From: Pseudomonadales bacterium
Lineage (GTDB): Bacteria; Pseudomonadota; Gammaproteobacteria; Pseudomonadales; DT-91
Reading direction: 5' to 3'
Length of the DNA stretch: 64,000 bases
Assembly (NCBI GenBank): GCA_013215055.1
Contig: JABSRQ010000007.1
Span: 62,001 to 126,000 of the forward strand
Part shown: positions 1 through 6,210 of the stretch, piece after piece
Numbering within the stretch: the first letter of the stretch is position 1
Layout of the letters: each line of letters starts with the position of its first letter
Made by a program: the position numbers and the translations under genes
The notes under the pieces: model-generated
The model's input: only the letters and a program-made list of their open reading frames with translations
Databases searched by the model: none
What the model was told of the DNA's origin: nothing

Positions 1-376
1 ATCGTCACCATCTTTTAATAGCAATAAACCTATTCCTTTAAAATCTAATGAACTCGACTACTTATTTGTACGAGTGCAAGAACATTCCAATATCACAAGT
101 ACCGAAGAATCACTGAATAATCCTAAGTATGGAATATTCATTTTTCCTGTTTCACTATTGATTGAAAAAGGAATTGTTTCTTCAGTAAATAGTAAAGGTA
201 AAACCGGATTTCGAGTTTTCCCACCGTGGAGTCAAGATAGAGGTGTGGTAGGAACGAAGGTCTTTTCAGAGTCCGGTAAAAGAACTCAGCGTTGGCAGTT
301 ACCCTATTTTATAGAGATTGATGAACATGGTTTAATCGATCCTTGCAAATTAAATAAAGTGCTCAGCCATCAATAG
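1..376 (+). CDS. MepB-like protein, C-terminal part (5' truncated by window edge)
   Basis: The frame is open from base 2 to the stop at 374-376, so the gene starts outside the window; the in-frame ATG at 74 is internal. The visible ~124 residues include YGIFIFPVSLLIEKGIVSS and GFRVFPPWS, then QRWQLPYFIEI near the end. This is the pattern I associate with the MepB family, small proteins of unclear function first noted beside the staphylococcal MepA efflux pump. No catalytic motif is recognised and the function is unknown. It is followed by a clear attC site, so it is probably the first visible integron cassette gene. Assignment is by motif recall only. Confidence 0.65.
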   Translation, partial: SSPSFNSNKPIPLKSNELDYLFVRVQEHSNITSTEESLNNPKYGIFIFPVSLLIEKGIVSSVNSKGKTGFRVFPPWSQDRGVVGTKVFSESGKRTQRWQLPYFIEIDEHGLIDPCKLNKVLSHQ

Positions 377-424
377 TTGAGATATAGAATCGTCAAAGTA
401 TTATCGTATTCTAACGGTCATGGT

Positions 425-519
425 GCATAACCTAGTGCTACATTTTACCTACGGGCCTTGTCGTCTTTTGTGTTTAAACGCCGCACAAAAGTCTACGGAG
501 AATGAGCACGGCGTTATGC
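425..519 (+). repeat. attC recombination site 1
   Basis: GCATAAC at 425-431 and GTTATGC at 513-519 are exact reverse complements, as expected for the outer core sites of an attC. The ~80 bases between contain partly complementary arms (CTTTTGTG near 464 and CACAAAAG near 484). Recombination would occur within the right core after its G. An in-frame ATG at 502 lies inside this site and is not a plausible start for the next gene. Confidence 0.8.
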
Positions 520-570
520 CAATTGCGAGAACGGGAAATTATTCAATCACGGGTTAAAGGAAAGTTAAAA

Positions 571-876
571 GTGCTTACAGTAATGATCCATGCAAAGATA
601 AAGCATGAAATGCTTAATGAGTATCTCGATTTAATAAAGGTTCTGATTAAGCAAACCACAAGAAAAGGATGCCTTACATATTCTTTTAATCAAAGCAAAG
701 ATGAGCCAACTGAATTCGTACTATATGAGCAATGGGAAAATCAAGCAGCTCTAGATATTCACATTAGCGAACTGTTTGATATTCTTGGGCCTGCTAAACC
801 AGGCGATCCTATTCCCGAAAAATTAATGAACATGTATGAAAGGGCTACTCCTGTTTATTATGACATTGTTAGTTAA
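571..876 (+). CDS. Antibiotic biosynthesis monooxygenase (ABM) fold protein, YgiN-like
   Basis: A ~101-residue protein beginning VLTVMIHAKIK. The sequence fits the small dimeric ferredoxin-like ABM family (YgiN-type quinol monooxygenases and relatives): an N-terminal IHAKIK strand, a central CLTYSFNQSKDEP, and FVLYEQWENQAALDIH, where the family's E-x-W motif lies. I chose the GTG at 571 because AAAGGA sits nine bases upstream; ATG 583 is the alternative, and ATG 502 would lie within attC 1. Function is probably oxidation or degradation of a small aromatic or quinone-type compound, but substrate cannot be inferred. It lies between two attC-like sites, hence is a cassette gene. Confidence 0.75.
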   Translation: MLTVMIHAKIKHEMLNEYLDLIKVLIKQTTRKGCLTYSFNQSKDEPTEFVLYEQWENQAALDIHISELFDILGPAKPGDPIPEKLMNMYERATPVYYDIVS

Positions 877-914
877 CAAGCATAACGTCGGCAGGAAATA
901 TGGCAGCGTTAGGC
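873..914 (+). repeat. Short or degenerate attC-like site
   Basis: GCATAAC (880-886) and GTTAGGC (908-914) are nearly complementary core sites, but only 21 bases separate them. That is shorter than well-studied attC sites, which are usually at least about 55 bases. It could be a deletion derivative or a mis-delimited site beginning at AGTTAAC (872-878). Confidence 0.45.
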
Positions 915-945
915 TTCATAAATTTCATTGAAAAGGTTAGGGTAA

Positions 946-1323
946 ATGACAATTGCATATTGGTGTGTATTAGCTGCTGCAATAATTCCATACATTTGGG
1001 TAATAGCAGCTAAAGCCTCTAAGCCAGGCTTAAATAATAATGAGCCAAGGGTTTTCCTTAACGAATTAGAAGGATGGGGGAAAAGAGCAAATTGGGCTCA
1101 GGCTAATAGTTTTGAAGCATTTCCTGCATTTGCAGCTGCAGTCATTATTGCTAGTATAGTCTCAAATATCGAACAAAATACATTGGATGCATTAGCGCTA
1201 CTGTTTGTTGCATGTAGGCTTTTGCATGGCGTTTTTTATATCACTGATAAAGCAACATTTAGATCTATTGTTTGGTTTATTGGTATTTGTAGTTGGGTAA
1301 GTATCTTTGTATTATCAGCCTAA
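946..1323 (+). CDS. MAPEG family integral membrane protein
   Basis: A 125-residue membrane protein with about four hydrophobic helices: residues ~3-25, ~60-75, ~78-95 and ~105-123. The segment ANSFEAFPAFAAAVIIA matches the conserved E-x-F-P-A-F core of the MAPEG superfamily (membrane-associated proteins in eicosanoid and glutathione metabolism). Relatives include microsomal glutathione transferases, so a glutathione-linked detoxification role in the inner membrane is possible but not shown. The ATG follows TTAGGG as a weak ribosome site. It is flanked by attC-like sites and so is likely a mobile cassette gene. Confidence 0.75.
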   Translation: MTIAYWCVLAAAIIPYIWVIAAKASKPGLNNNEPRVFLNELEGWGKRANWAQANSFEAFPAFAAAVIIASIVSNIEQNTLDALALLFVACRLLHGVFYITDKATFRSIVWFIGICSWVSIFVLSA

Positions 1324-1332
1324 AAAGGCCCA

Positions 1333-1418
1333 GCCCGACTACGCAACTTTGTCACTTTTTGTGCAAAGAGCCGCACAAAAACCGCCAAAATCACTCCACT
1401 GTGTAAGCGGCGTTAAGC
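1333..1418 (+). repeat. attC recombination site 3
   Basis: The right core GTTAAGC (1412-1418) is canonical and preceded by GCGGC. The left core is imperfect (GCCCGAC, 1333-1339). The interior contains TTTTGTGC (about 1354) facing GCACAAAA (about 1373), and shares GCCGCACAAAA with attC site 1, placing both in one attC subfamily. Confidence 0.7.
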
Positions 1419-1430
1419 CTAAGGATAGGT

Positions 1431-1943
1431 ATGGAATTTAAAGTCGTTCAGCTAACACCTAAAGATTACCGAGAGTATTTAACTTTACGTAAAGAGTCAG
1501 AGATTGAATTCCCACAATATGTCGGCCCTAGTGCAGAACGTGAGTTGTTAGCTGGTGAAGACAATATCGCATCAATACTGGAATCATATCCTGAGGAAGG
1601 AACAAGAGTATTTGGTGCATTTAATAATGAAGGTTTAGTTGGTGTACTAGCATTGTCTCGTCGCCTAAGCCCTAAGTTTAAACATCGTGCTTTTATTTGG
1701 GGAATGTATATTTACAAGAGTTACCGACAATCGAATGTTGGTGCTCTTTTACTTGATTACGTAAAAGTATGGGCAGCTTCTAACAAAGAAGTAAATGTAT
1801 TATGGCTTCAAGTCACTGAGACTAATCAGCCAGCTATATCTTTTTATAAGAAGCATGGTTTTATTACATATGGTACAGAGCCTATGGCTTTGTTTACTCA
1901 AGATGAATACCATGATGTACATTATATGCAAATAATGGCTTAA
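1431..1943 (+). CDS. GNAT family N-acetyltransferase
   Basis: A 170-residue single-domain GNAT protein. Motif A, which binds the acetyl-CoA pyrophosphate, is visible as YRQSNVGALLLDYVKVWA at about residues 101-118. Motif B is visible as TETNQPAISFYKKHGFITYG at about 128-147. It transfers an acetyl group from acetyl-CoA to an unknown amine. GNATs are among the commonest cassette-borne genes and some confer drug resistance; nothing here identifies a substrate. The start ATG follows AAGGATAGGT. The stop codon overlaps the left core of the following attC (1938-1944), as is typical of tightly packed cassettes. Confidence 0.85.
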   Translation: MEFKVVQLTPKDYREYLTLRKESEIEFPQYVGPSAERELLAGEDNIASILESYPEEGTRVFGAFNNEGLVGVLALSRRLSPKFKHRAFIWGMYIYKSYRQSNVGALLLDYVKVWAASNKEVNVLWLQVTETNQPAISFYKKHGFITYGTEPMALFTQDEYHDVHYMQIMA

Positions 1944-1986
1944 CCAGCAGCGCCAATTCGCTACGAAGTTGAGCTGGACGTTATGT
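1938..1986 (+). repeat. attC recombination site 4 (compact)
   Basis: GCTTAAC (1938-1944) overlaps the stop of the GNAT gene. The right core is GTTATGT (1980-1986). The interior folds back on itself: CCAGC pairs with GCTGG, and CAATTC faces GAAGTTG around a small loop. At about 49 bases it is short for an attC but has the right organisation. Confidence 0.6.
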
Positions 1987-2001
1987 TTATTAGGTCATCA
2001 C

Positions 2002-2391
2002 ATGTCGTTTCTGAAATCGCTAAATAGATACATGGAAAGAAATCGAGCTGCTAGTAGAGCTTTAATTGAACAGTTTGATAAATCAACCATCTCAGATATG
2101 GACGATTTTAGTGAAAAACTTTGGGTATCTATCGATTCCAGCTCAAATAAACAATACCTGCTAGAGATCTTCAATAATGAAGAGACTCCATTAGAATTCA
2201 TCGTAAAATTATTTATCAAAATCGGTTTCAGCTGTGTGGATTCTGTGAGGCTAATGATGAAAATACAGAAAAATGGAAGCGTCGTTCTGGCCAGGGCTGA
2301 GGAGACGATTCTTTTAAGTCTTCAGGAATATATCAATACTCAGGCGAAAGCTCATGGCTTTTGTTTAGCAAGCCGCATAAAAAAAACATAA
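2002..2391 (+). CDS. Divergent ClpS-like adaptor domain protein
   Basis: A 129-residue protein starting at ATG 2002; the in-frame ATG 1969 lies inside the attC. Residues ~52-128 resemble ClpS, the adaptor that delivers N-degron substrates to ClpAP. LLEIFNNEETPLEFIVKLF corresponds to the ClpS strand and helix containing NDDYTPMEFV, and VRLMMKIQKNG to the following helix and loop. The Asn that contacts the substrate N-terminus is kept, and two acidic residues follow. The histidine of the E. coli binding pocket appears to be Gln. The first ~50 residues are a charged extension without known match. It might alter ClpAP specificity, or bind a different partner. Recognition is by eye. Confidence 0.6.
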   Translation: MSFLKSLNRYMERNRAASRALIEQFDKSTISDMDDFSEKLWVSIDSSSNKQYLLEIFNNEETPLEFIVKLFIKIGFSCVDSVRLMMKIQKNGSVVLARAEETILLSLQEYINTQAKAHGFCLASRIKKT

Positions 2392-2497
2392 TAAGGCCAT
2401 CTTACGTAACGCCGTGTACTATCACGTTTCGTGCAAGAGAGTTCCCCCCATCAAGTAAATCTAAATGCGTTAATAACGAGGTTCTGCTTATCAGCGC

Positions 2498-3382
2498 TTA
2501 TAAAAGCCCTCGTTTTTCCAGCATAAACTCGATAAATCGTTGGTGCCGGGCGGTGAGTCGTTGATTGTCCAGGTAGACCAAAAACATTTCAGAGGCCTTG
2601 GGCCAGTGGTTCTCCAGTATCGGCACAAGTTGGCCGCTTGCTACCGCGTCTTTGGTCATGCTCTGCGCTAAAAAACCAATGCCCAGACCTGACTCAACGG
2701 CTTGGTAAATGAGCCCGGCATCATCCAGCAAGGTGTATTGCTTGGGGCGAAAAATGATGGATTTTTCGGCTTCATTAAGAAAGAAGCCTCTCATGCGTCC
2801 GTCGCTGCCGTTACAAATACAGGGGTAGTCGCCGAGTTTTTCCAGACTCTCTGGTAAACCATATTGTTGTACAAAGTCGGCACTGGCGAATAGACCAAAA
2901 TAGATATCGGCGAGTTTACGGGCGTAGAAATTGGAGTCGGGCAAGGGGCCCTGCCGAATGGCAAAGTCGAGTTCATATTGATGAAAGTCCAGATTGTGAT
3001 TGCTGGATACCAGCTCCACGGTGACATCCGGGTATCGTTGTTTAAACTCAATCAGCCAGCCACCCAAATATTCTCGGCTGAGGGCCAACGGAGCGCTGAT
3101 GCGTAGTCGTCCCGAGGCCTGACCATTGCTCATATTCGCCAGGGCCTGCATTTCATCGCCGATAACTAACATCTGCCTGGCTTTATCGTGCAGGGTTTCG
3201 CCTATTTCGGTCAGCCGTACCTGCCGTGTGGTGCGGTAGAACAGGCGAACATCAAGTTCCTGTTCAAGCTTCTGTATCTGATGACTGACTTTGCTTGTTG
3301 ATAAACGTAGATGCCTAGCGGCTTCAGCAAAGCTTTGATGCTCTGCAACGGTGACAAATACAGTAAGTGCGGTGTTATCCAC
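2498..3382 (-). CDS. LysR-family transcriptional regulator
   Basis: A 294-residue LTTR starting at GTG (3382), with AGGG just upstream. The N-terminal winged helix-turn-helix is clear: VFVTVAEHQSFAEAARHLRL then STSKVSHQIQKLEQELDVRLF. The rest is a periplasmic-binding-like effector domain containing the segment GRLRISAPLAL, typical of the group resembling DsdC/AaeR-type regulators. It is transcribed divergently from the SDR gene at 3530, with a short dyad in between, so it probably controls that gene and itself. The effector is unknown. It is the only minus-strand gene within the cassette-rich left region. Confidence 0.9.
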   Translation of the reverse strand: MDNTALTVFVTVAEHQSFAEAARHLRLSTSKVSHQIQKLEQELDVRLFYRTTRQVRLTEIGETLHDKARQMLVIGDEMQALANMSNGQASGRLRISAPLALSREYLGGWLIEFKQRYPDVTVELVSSNHNLDFHQYELDFAIRQGPLPDSNFYARKLADIYFGLFASADFVQQYGLPESLEKLGDYPCICNGSDGRMRGFFLNEAEKSIIFRPKQYTLLDDAGLIYQAVESGLGIGFLAQSMTKDAVASGQLVPILENHWPKASEMFLVYLDNQRLTARHQRFIEFMLEKRGLL

Positions 3383-3412
3383 GAGGTGCCCTAATCAGTC
3401 ATTAGCCTATAT

Positions 3413-3435
3413 ATTATCCTTATTTACAGGATTAT
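3413..3435. promoter_or_regulatory. Candidate LysR operator dyad
   Basis: ATTATCCT, seven bases, AGGATTAT: an almost perfect inverted repeat in the gap between the divergent LysR and SDR genes. Its spacing fits a T-N11-A type LysR binding site. It is the only obvious dyad in this gap. Binding is inferred. Confidence 0.4.
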
Positions 3436-3529
3436 TCATCCCGATTACCGTGGTATATCTAACGTATCTGCCTGGCGTATGCTGTTATCAAATCTGACAA
3501 TAACCACCTGCTTTACAAGAGGAAGCCCC

Positions 3530-4531
3530 ATGACAATCACATCAACGAATTTTAATGCCGAAAGTACCTGTGATGAGGTCTTGGCAGGCCACGACCTTAC
3601 AGGCAAAACCGTGGTTATTACCGGTGGTTCCGGTGGTCTGGGGGCTGAGGCGGCCCGCTCAATGGCCTTAAAAGGTGCAAACGTCGTATTAGCCTCACGA
3701 AATAAGGTTAAAACCCGGGCAAAAGCCGATGAGATTAACCGCCTTAGCGGTAAGGCCTCCGTGTCAGCCGTTGAAATGGATCTGGCAAATCTAGTCAGTG
3801 TGCGTGAGGCGGCACATCAGATCCTAAGGTCTCATGCCCAGATAGATGTTCTGATTAACAATGCAGGCATTATGGCCAGTCCTTTAGCACGCACGGAACA
3901 AGGTTTTGAAATGCAGTTTGGGGTGAACCATCTGGGACATTTTTTATTGACCAATTTATTGGCCCCGGCTTTAAAGGCAGCAAAAGGGCGTGTTGTCATT
4001 TTAAGTTCGGGGGGGCATAAACACAGCGATATTAACTTCGATGATCCCAACTGGTTGCAACGAGATTACGATAAATGGGGCGCTTATGGTGCGGCTAAAA
4101 CCGCCAATGCGTTATTTGCCGTCGCTTTAAATAAACGCGCCAATATTTATGGCGTGACAGCCAATGCCGTTCACCCTGGGGTAATTGTGACGGATCTTGG
4201 TCGTCATCTTAGCGCCGAAGATATTGCCTTTTTAATGCGGGGCGCTGATCAGGATGTGAAACCTGCCCCATCACAAAATCAGGATCAGGCGCCACGTGGA
4301 AAGCTTGTGATGAAAGCCGTTGAGTCTGGAGCTGCGACGAGCGTCTGGGCCGCAACAGCAGCAGAGTTGGAGCAGATGGGCGGCTTATACTTGGAAGACT
4401 GCAGTGTCTCCAAACAGGTTGACGTCGGTAATCAGGAACGAGGTTATTATGACTATGCATTGAATGAGATCCGTTCAGAAAGGCTTTGGGAAGTAAGCGA
4501 GTCCTTACTATTAGAGTCATTTGCATGGTAA
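3530..4531 (+). CDS. Short-chain dehydrogenase/reductase (SDR)
   Basis: A 333-residue classical-type SDR resembling the retinol-dehydrogenase/WWOX-like group. The Rossmann nucleotide-binding motif is TGGSGGLG (about residues 31-38), followed by NNAG near residue 108. The catalytic Tyr186 and Lys190 lie in YGAAK. It would oxidise or reduce an alcohol/carbonyl with NAD(P)(H); the substrate is unknown. ATG 3530 was chosen because AGAGGAAG lies just upstream; a start at 3479 would add 17 poorly conserved residues. It is longer than the ~250-residue core, with a C-terminal extension after residue 260. Probably regulated by the divergent LysR. Confidence 0.88.
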   Translation: MTITSTNFNAESTCDEVLAGHDLTGKTVVITGGSGGLGAEAARSMALKGANVVLASRNKVKTRAKADEINRLSGKASVSAVEMDLANLVSVREAAHQILRSHAQIDVLINNAGIMASPLARTEQGFEMQFGVNHLGHFLLTNLLAPALKAAKGRVVILSSGGHKHSDINFDDPNWLQRDYDKWGAYGAAKTANALFAVALNKRANIYGVTANAVHPGVIVTDLGRHLSAEDIAFLMRGADQDVKPAPSQNQDQAPRGKLVMKAVESGAATSVWAATAAELEQMGGLYLEDCSVSKQVDVGNQERGYYDYALNEIRSERLWEVSESLLLESFAW

Positions 4532-4550
4532 TGGCTTACTGATGCATGAT

Positions 4551-4576
4551 GGGGGAATCATAGTTATCTCCCCTTT
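4551..4576 (+). terminator. Terminator after SDR gene
   Basis: GGGGGA and TCTCCCC form a GC-rich hairpin followed by TTTGATTTT, 20 bases beyond the SDR stop codon. Confidence 0.5.
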
Positions 4577-4588
4577 GATTTTACTTTA

Positions 4589-4798
4589 ATGTCTTTGATT
4601 ATCGTTATTCTGATCGTCAATATGTGTTTTATGTATTGGAGCATCTGCCCCATTCACAATCGTGATGCATTGCTTAAGTGGAAATATCACATTAACGGTA
4701 AAAAGAAGAACGTCGGCTTTCAACTTACACAGCTCAGTACTGGGTTTTCATTCATACCACTCTGCCAAACACGGTGTGTTTACGACCTTGATGGATAA
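4589..4798 (+). CDS. Hypothetical 69-residue ORF, possibly a gene remnant
   Basis: An open frame starting with a hydrophobic stretch (SLIIVILIVNMCFMY) and ending in RCVYDLDG. Its stop overlaps by one base the ATG of the broken YoeB-like toxin gene, where a partner antitoxin would normally be, but it does not look like a YefM/Phd antitoxin. It may be a decayed cassette gene or a chance ORF. I do not recognise it. Confidence 0.25.
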   Translation: MSLIIVILIVNMCFMYWSICPIHNRDALLKWKYHINGKKKNVGFQLTQLSTGFSFIPLCQTRCVYDLDG

Positions 4799-5041
4799 TG
4801 TGGCAAGTCTTTACAACTAAATAAGCAAAGAAAATTAGCCTCTGCAGGATTAAATGCAAAAGACTTGTTTGAAATCATTGATATAAATCTCTATCAAAAC
4901 GCTCCTGCCTATGAAAAATTAGTAGGAGATTTAGAGGCTGCTTATTCAATAAGGATTAATCTCCAGCATCGGCTTGTCTATCAAGTTTTGGAACATAAAA
5001 AAGCTATTAAAATCTTGCGGTTATGGACGAATTACGAGTAA
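4798..5041 (+). pseudogene. Decayed Txe/YoeB-family toxin gene
   Basis: The sequence reads MWQVFTTK, then an in-frame TAA. A one-base shift reopens the frame as KLASAGLNAKDLFEII, followed by AYEKLVGDLEAAYSIRINLQ and HRLVYQVLEHKKAIKILRLW, ending TNYE. The C-terminal half closely follows the YoeB/Txe RNase toxin pattern (YEKL-GDL, R-I-N-Q-HRLVY, W-HYE), with the usual terminal H-Y-E reading N-Y-E here. At least one stop and one frameshift make it inactive. No antitoxin gene is recognisable upstream. Toxin-antitoxin pairs are common in chromosomal integrons, where they help keep the array, so this fits a dead cassette. Confidence 0.75.
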
Positions 5042-5186
5042 AACTATCATCCGGTAGTCTGAGGTCTCTAAGCCCTTGCCATTCGCTAGTAGTTAGCATC
5101 TAATAACGACATAAATCGCTAGGGTAGATCCTGCAAGAAGAGAATTAACCAAACAAAATATATTCTCGGGCATATATGCCGGTATT

Positions 5187-5375
5187 ATGGCTAACGTAAA
5201 TGTTTTATTATACGGATGCAATATCGTCGTAGGTTCTAGTGCTAATATAGGCATGCTTACTTGGTGCAGCTTATGGGTAGCAATAATTGCAGTATGTTAC
5301 TTGTTTATCCTTAAGGTAATATACGGCTGGGGGGCTAATAAATACGCCTCCAAAAAGTTAACCAGCGACATATAA
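5187..5375 (+). CDS. Small membrane protein, unknown
   Basis: A 62-residue ORF with one strong hydrophobic helix ([20 protein letters not shown]) and a basic C-terminus ([12 protein letters not shown]). No family is recognised. Its ribosome site is weak. It is directly followed by an attC-like sequence (5370-5431), which supports it as a cassette gene rather than a chance ORF. Confidence 0.4.
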   Translation: MANVNVLLYGCNIVVGSSANIGMLTWCSLWVAIIAVCYLFILKVIYGWGANKYASKKLTSDI

Positions 5376-5431
5376 CAAGCGCTGGCAATCAGCACTTACC
5401 GCCTGGTCATTTTTTGTCCATGGCGCTATGT
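5370..5431 (+). repeat. Degenerate attC-like site
   Basis: ATATAAC at the left and GCTATGT at the right, with complementary arms inside (AGCGC-TGG facing CCA-TG-GCGCT). The right core has GCT where GTT is essential for integrase strand exchange, so the site is probably inactive. Confidence 0.45.
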
Positions 5432-5517
5432 GTTTTTGTCGCAGATTTCGTTTTATATTTGAACGGGTGAATTCAGATATAAATTTTATTTATCACCAAC
5501 AAGTAGGAGAAAAGAAG

Positions 5518-5724
5518 ATGGCTAAAGGTACAGTTAAGTGGTTCAACGCAGATAAAGGTTTCGGCTTTATTACACCTGAAGATGGCAGCAAAGATTTGTT
5601 TGTTCATCATTCAGAAATTCAAGCTGGCGGCGGTTACGCTACATTGAATGACGGCCAAGAAGTTGAGTTTGAAGTTGGCCAAGGTCAAAAAGGTCCATGT
5701 GCAAATAAAGTTGTTCCTTTATAA
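5518..5724 (+). CDS. Cold-shock domain protein (Csp family)
   Basis: A 68-residue protein of normal CspA-family size, binding single-stranded nucleic acid and acting as an RNA chaperone. RNP1 is visible as KGFGFI (residues ~16-21) and RNP2 as DLFVHHSEI (~28-36); KWFN precedes RNP1. ATG 5518 is preceded by AGGAG with eight bases of spacing; an upstream in-frame start at 5428 lies in non-homologous sequence. The gene is flanked by an attC-like site on each side (5370-5431, 5732-5800), so it appears to sit in a cassette. A ~90-base leader precedes it, which could hold cold-responsive structure, though none is evident. Confidence 0.93.
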   Translation: MAKGTVKWFNADKGFGFITPEDGSKDLFVHHSEIQAGGGYATLNDGQEVEFEVGQGQKGPCANKVVPL

Positions 5725-5731
5725 AGTAAGC

Positions 5732-5800
5732 ACATAACAAACACCAACATTGGGCTTGCAGAAGTGTTACTTCTGAAAGCCCATGTGGTGGGCGTTACAT
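5732..5800 (+). repeat. attC-like site after the csp gene
   Basis: ACATAAC (5732-5738) and GTTACAT (5794-5800) bracket a long imperfect palindrome: CACCAACAT-GGGCTT-CAGAAGT, loop, ACTTCTG-AAGCCC-ATGTGGTG, with a few unpaired bases in one arm. Unpaired bases in one arm are the signature of an attC folded as a single strand. It could double as a terminator, although no T-run follows. Confidence 0.65.
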
Positions 5801-5819
5801 GCTTAGGAAGTTGTAGCAT

Positions 5820-6083
5820 TTGAATATCGAAGAAAACGGATTTGAGCTACACAGAGACGTCCTGGATCAAGTCTCTATTGAAGAAATCATCAAAGAAATT
5901 GAATCGCTAGATTCTAATTATCCCAAACATGGCATTCGTCATGCTGAGAAAAAATTATACTCCGAACATCATGTTCAGCCAGATATACATGTCTTGGAGG
6001 ATATGAACACATTTAAAATTCACCTTGATGATGCCAACGAGCGTAACGGCTGCTTAAATAGCCATAGCCTGCAACCTCACTAA
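5820..6083 (+). pseudogene. Phytanoyl-CoA dioxygenase-like gene with internal deletion
   Basis: An 87-codon frame from a TTG start with AGGAAG nine bases upstream. The N-terminal ~60 residues (FELHRDVLDQVSIEEIIKEI, then YPKHGIRHAEKK) match the start of PhyH-type Fe(II)/2-oxoglutarate oxygenases. It then jumps directly to HLDDANERNGCL, which in intact PhyH proteins is the IHLDD-x-x-x-NGCL segment that normally continues as PGSH. The middle, including the iron-binding H-x-D region, is missing, and the frame ends soon after. Intact proteins are ~250-300 residues. Interpreted as a dead cassette gene. Confidence 0.65.
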
Positions 6084-6210
6084 GACGGTTCACAATAGTA
6101 TATAACCATCAAATAGAGTGGCTAATAAGCTGCGATGTGTACATAGCTTTGGGGGAGTTGGTTAAATACCCTTATTTGACTAGACTCAGAAGGCTGACCA
6201 CCGTTTATCC

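Larger units (their letters stand above)
1..2391 (+). mobile_element. Integron gene-cassette array (partial)
   Basis: Five short genes lie head to tail on the + strand, with no recognisable promoters of their own. Four of the gaps contain paired core sites of the RYYYAAC...GTTRRRY type that bound attC recombination sites. Two of the longer sites (425-519 and 1333-1418) also share an internal GCCGCACAAAA stretch. Gene content (stress, detoxification and acetyltransferase functions) is typical of sedentary chromosomal integrons. No integrase gene is in the window, so the array's head must lie further left if it is intact. The right limit is uncertain; cassette-like material reappears at about 4800-6100. 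Confidence 0.75.

Noticed and set aside
502-570. Earlier in-frame start (ATG 502) for the ABM-fold protein
   Set aside because: It lies within attC site 1 and the added residues have no family similarity; GTG 571 has a good ribosome site.
1-6200. Integrase or transposase gene
   Set aside because: No frame resembles a tyrosine recombinase or transposase; the integrase must lie outside the window if it exists.
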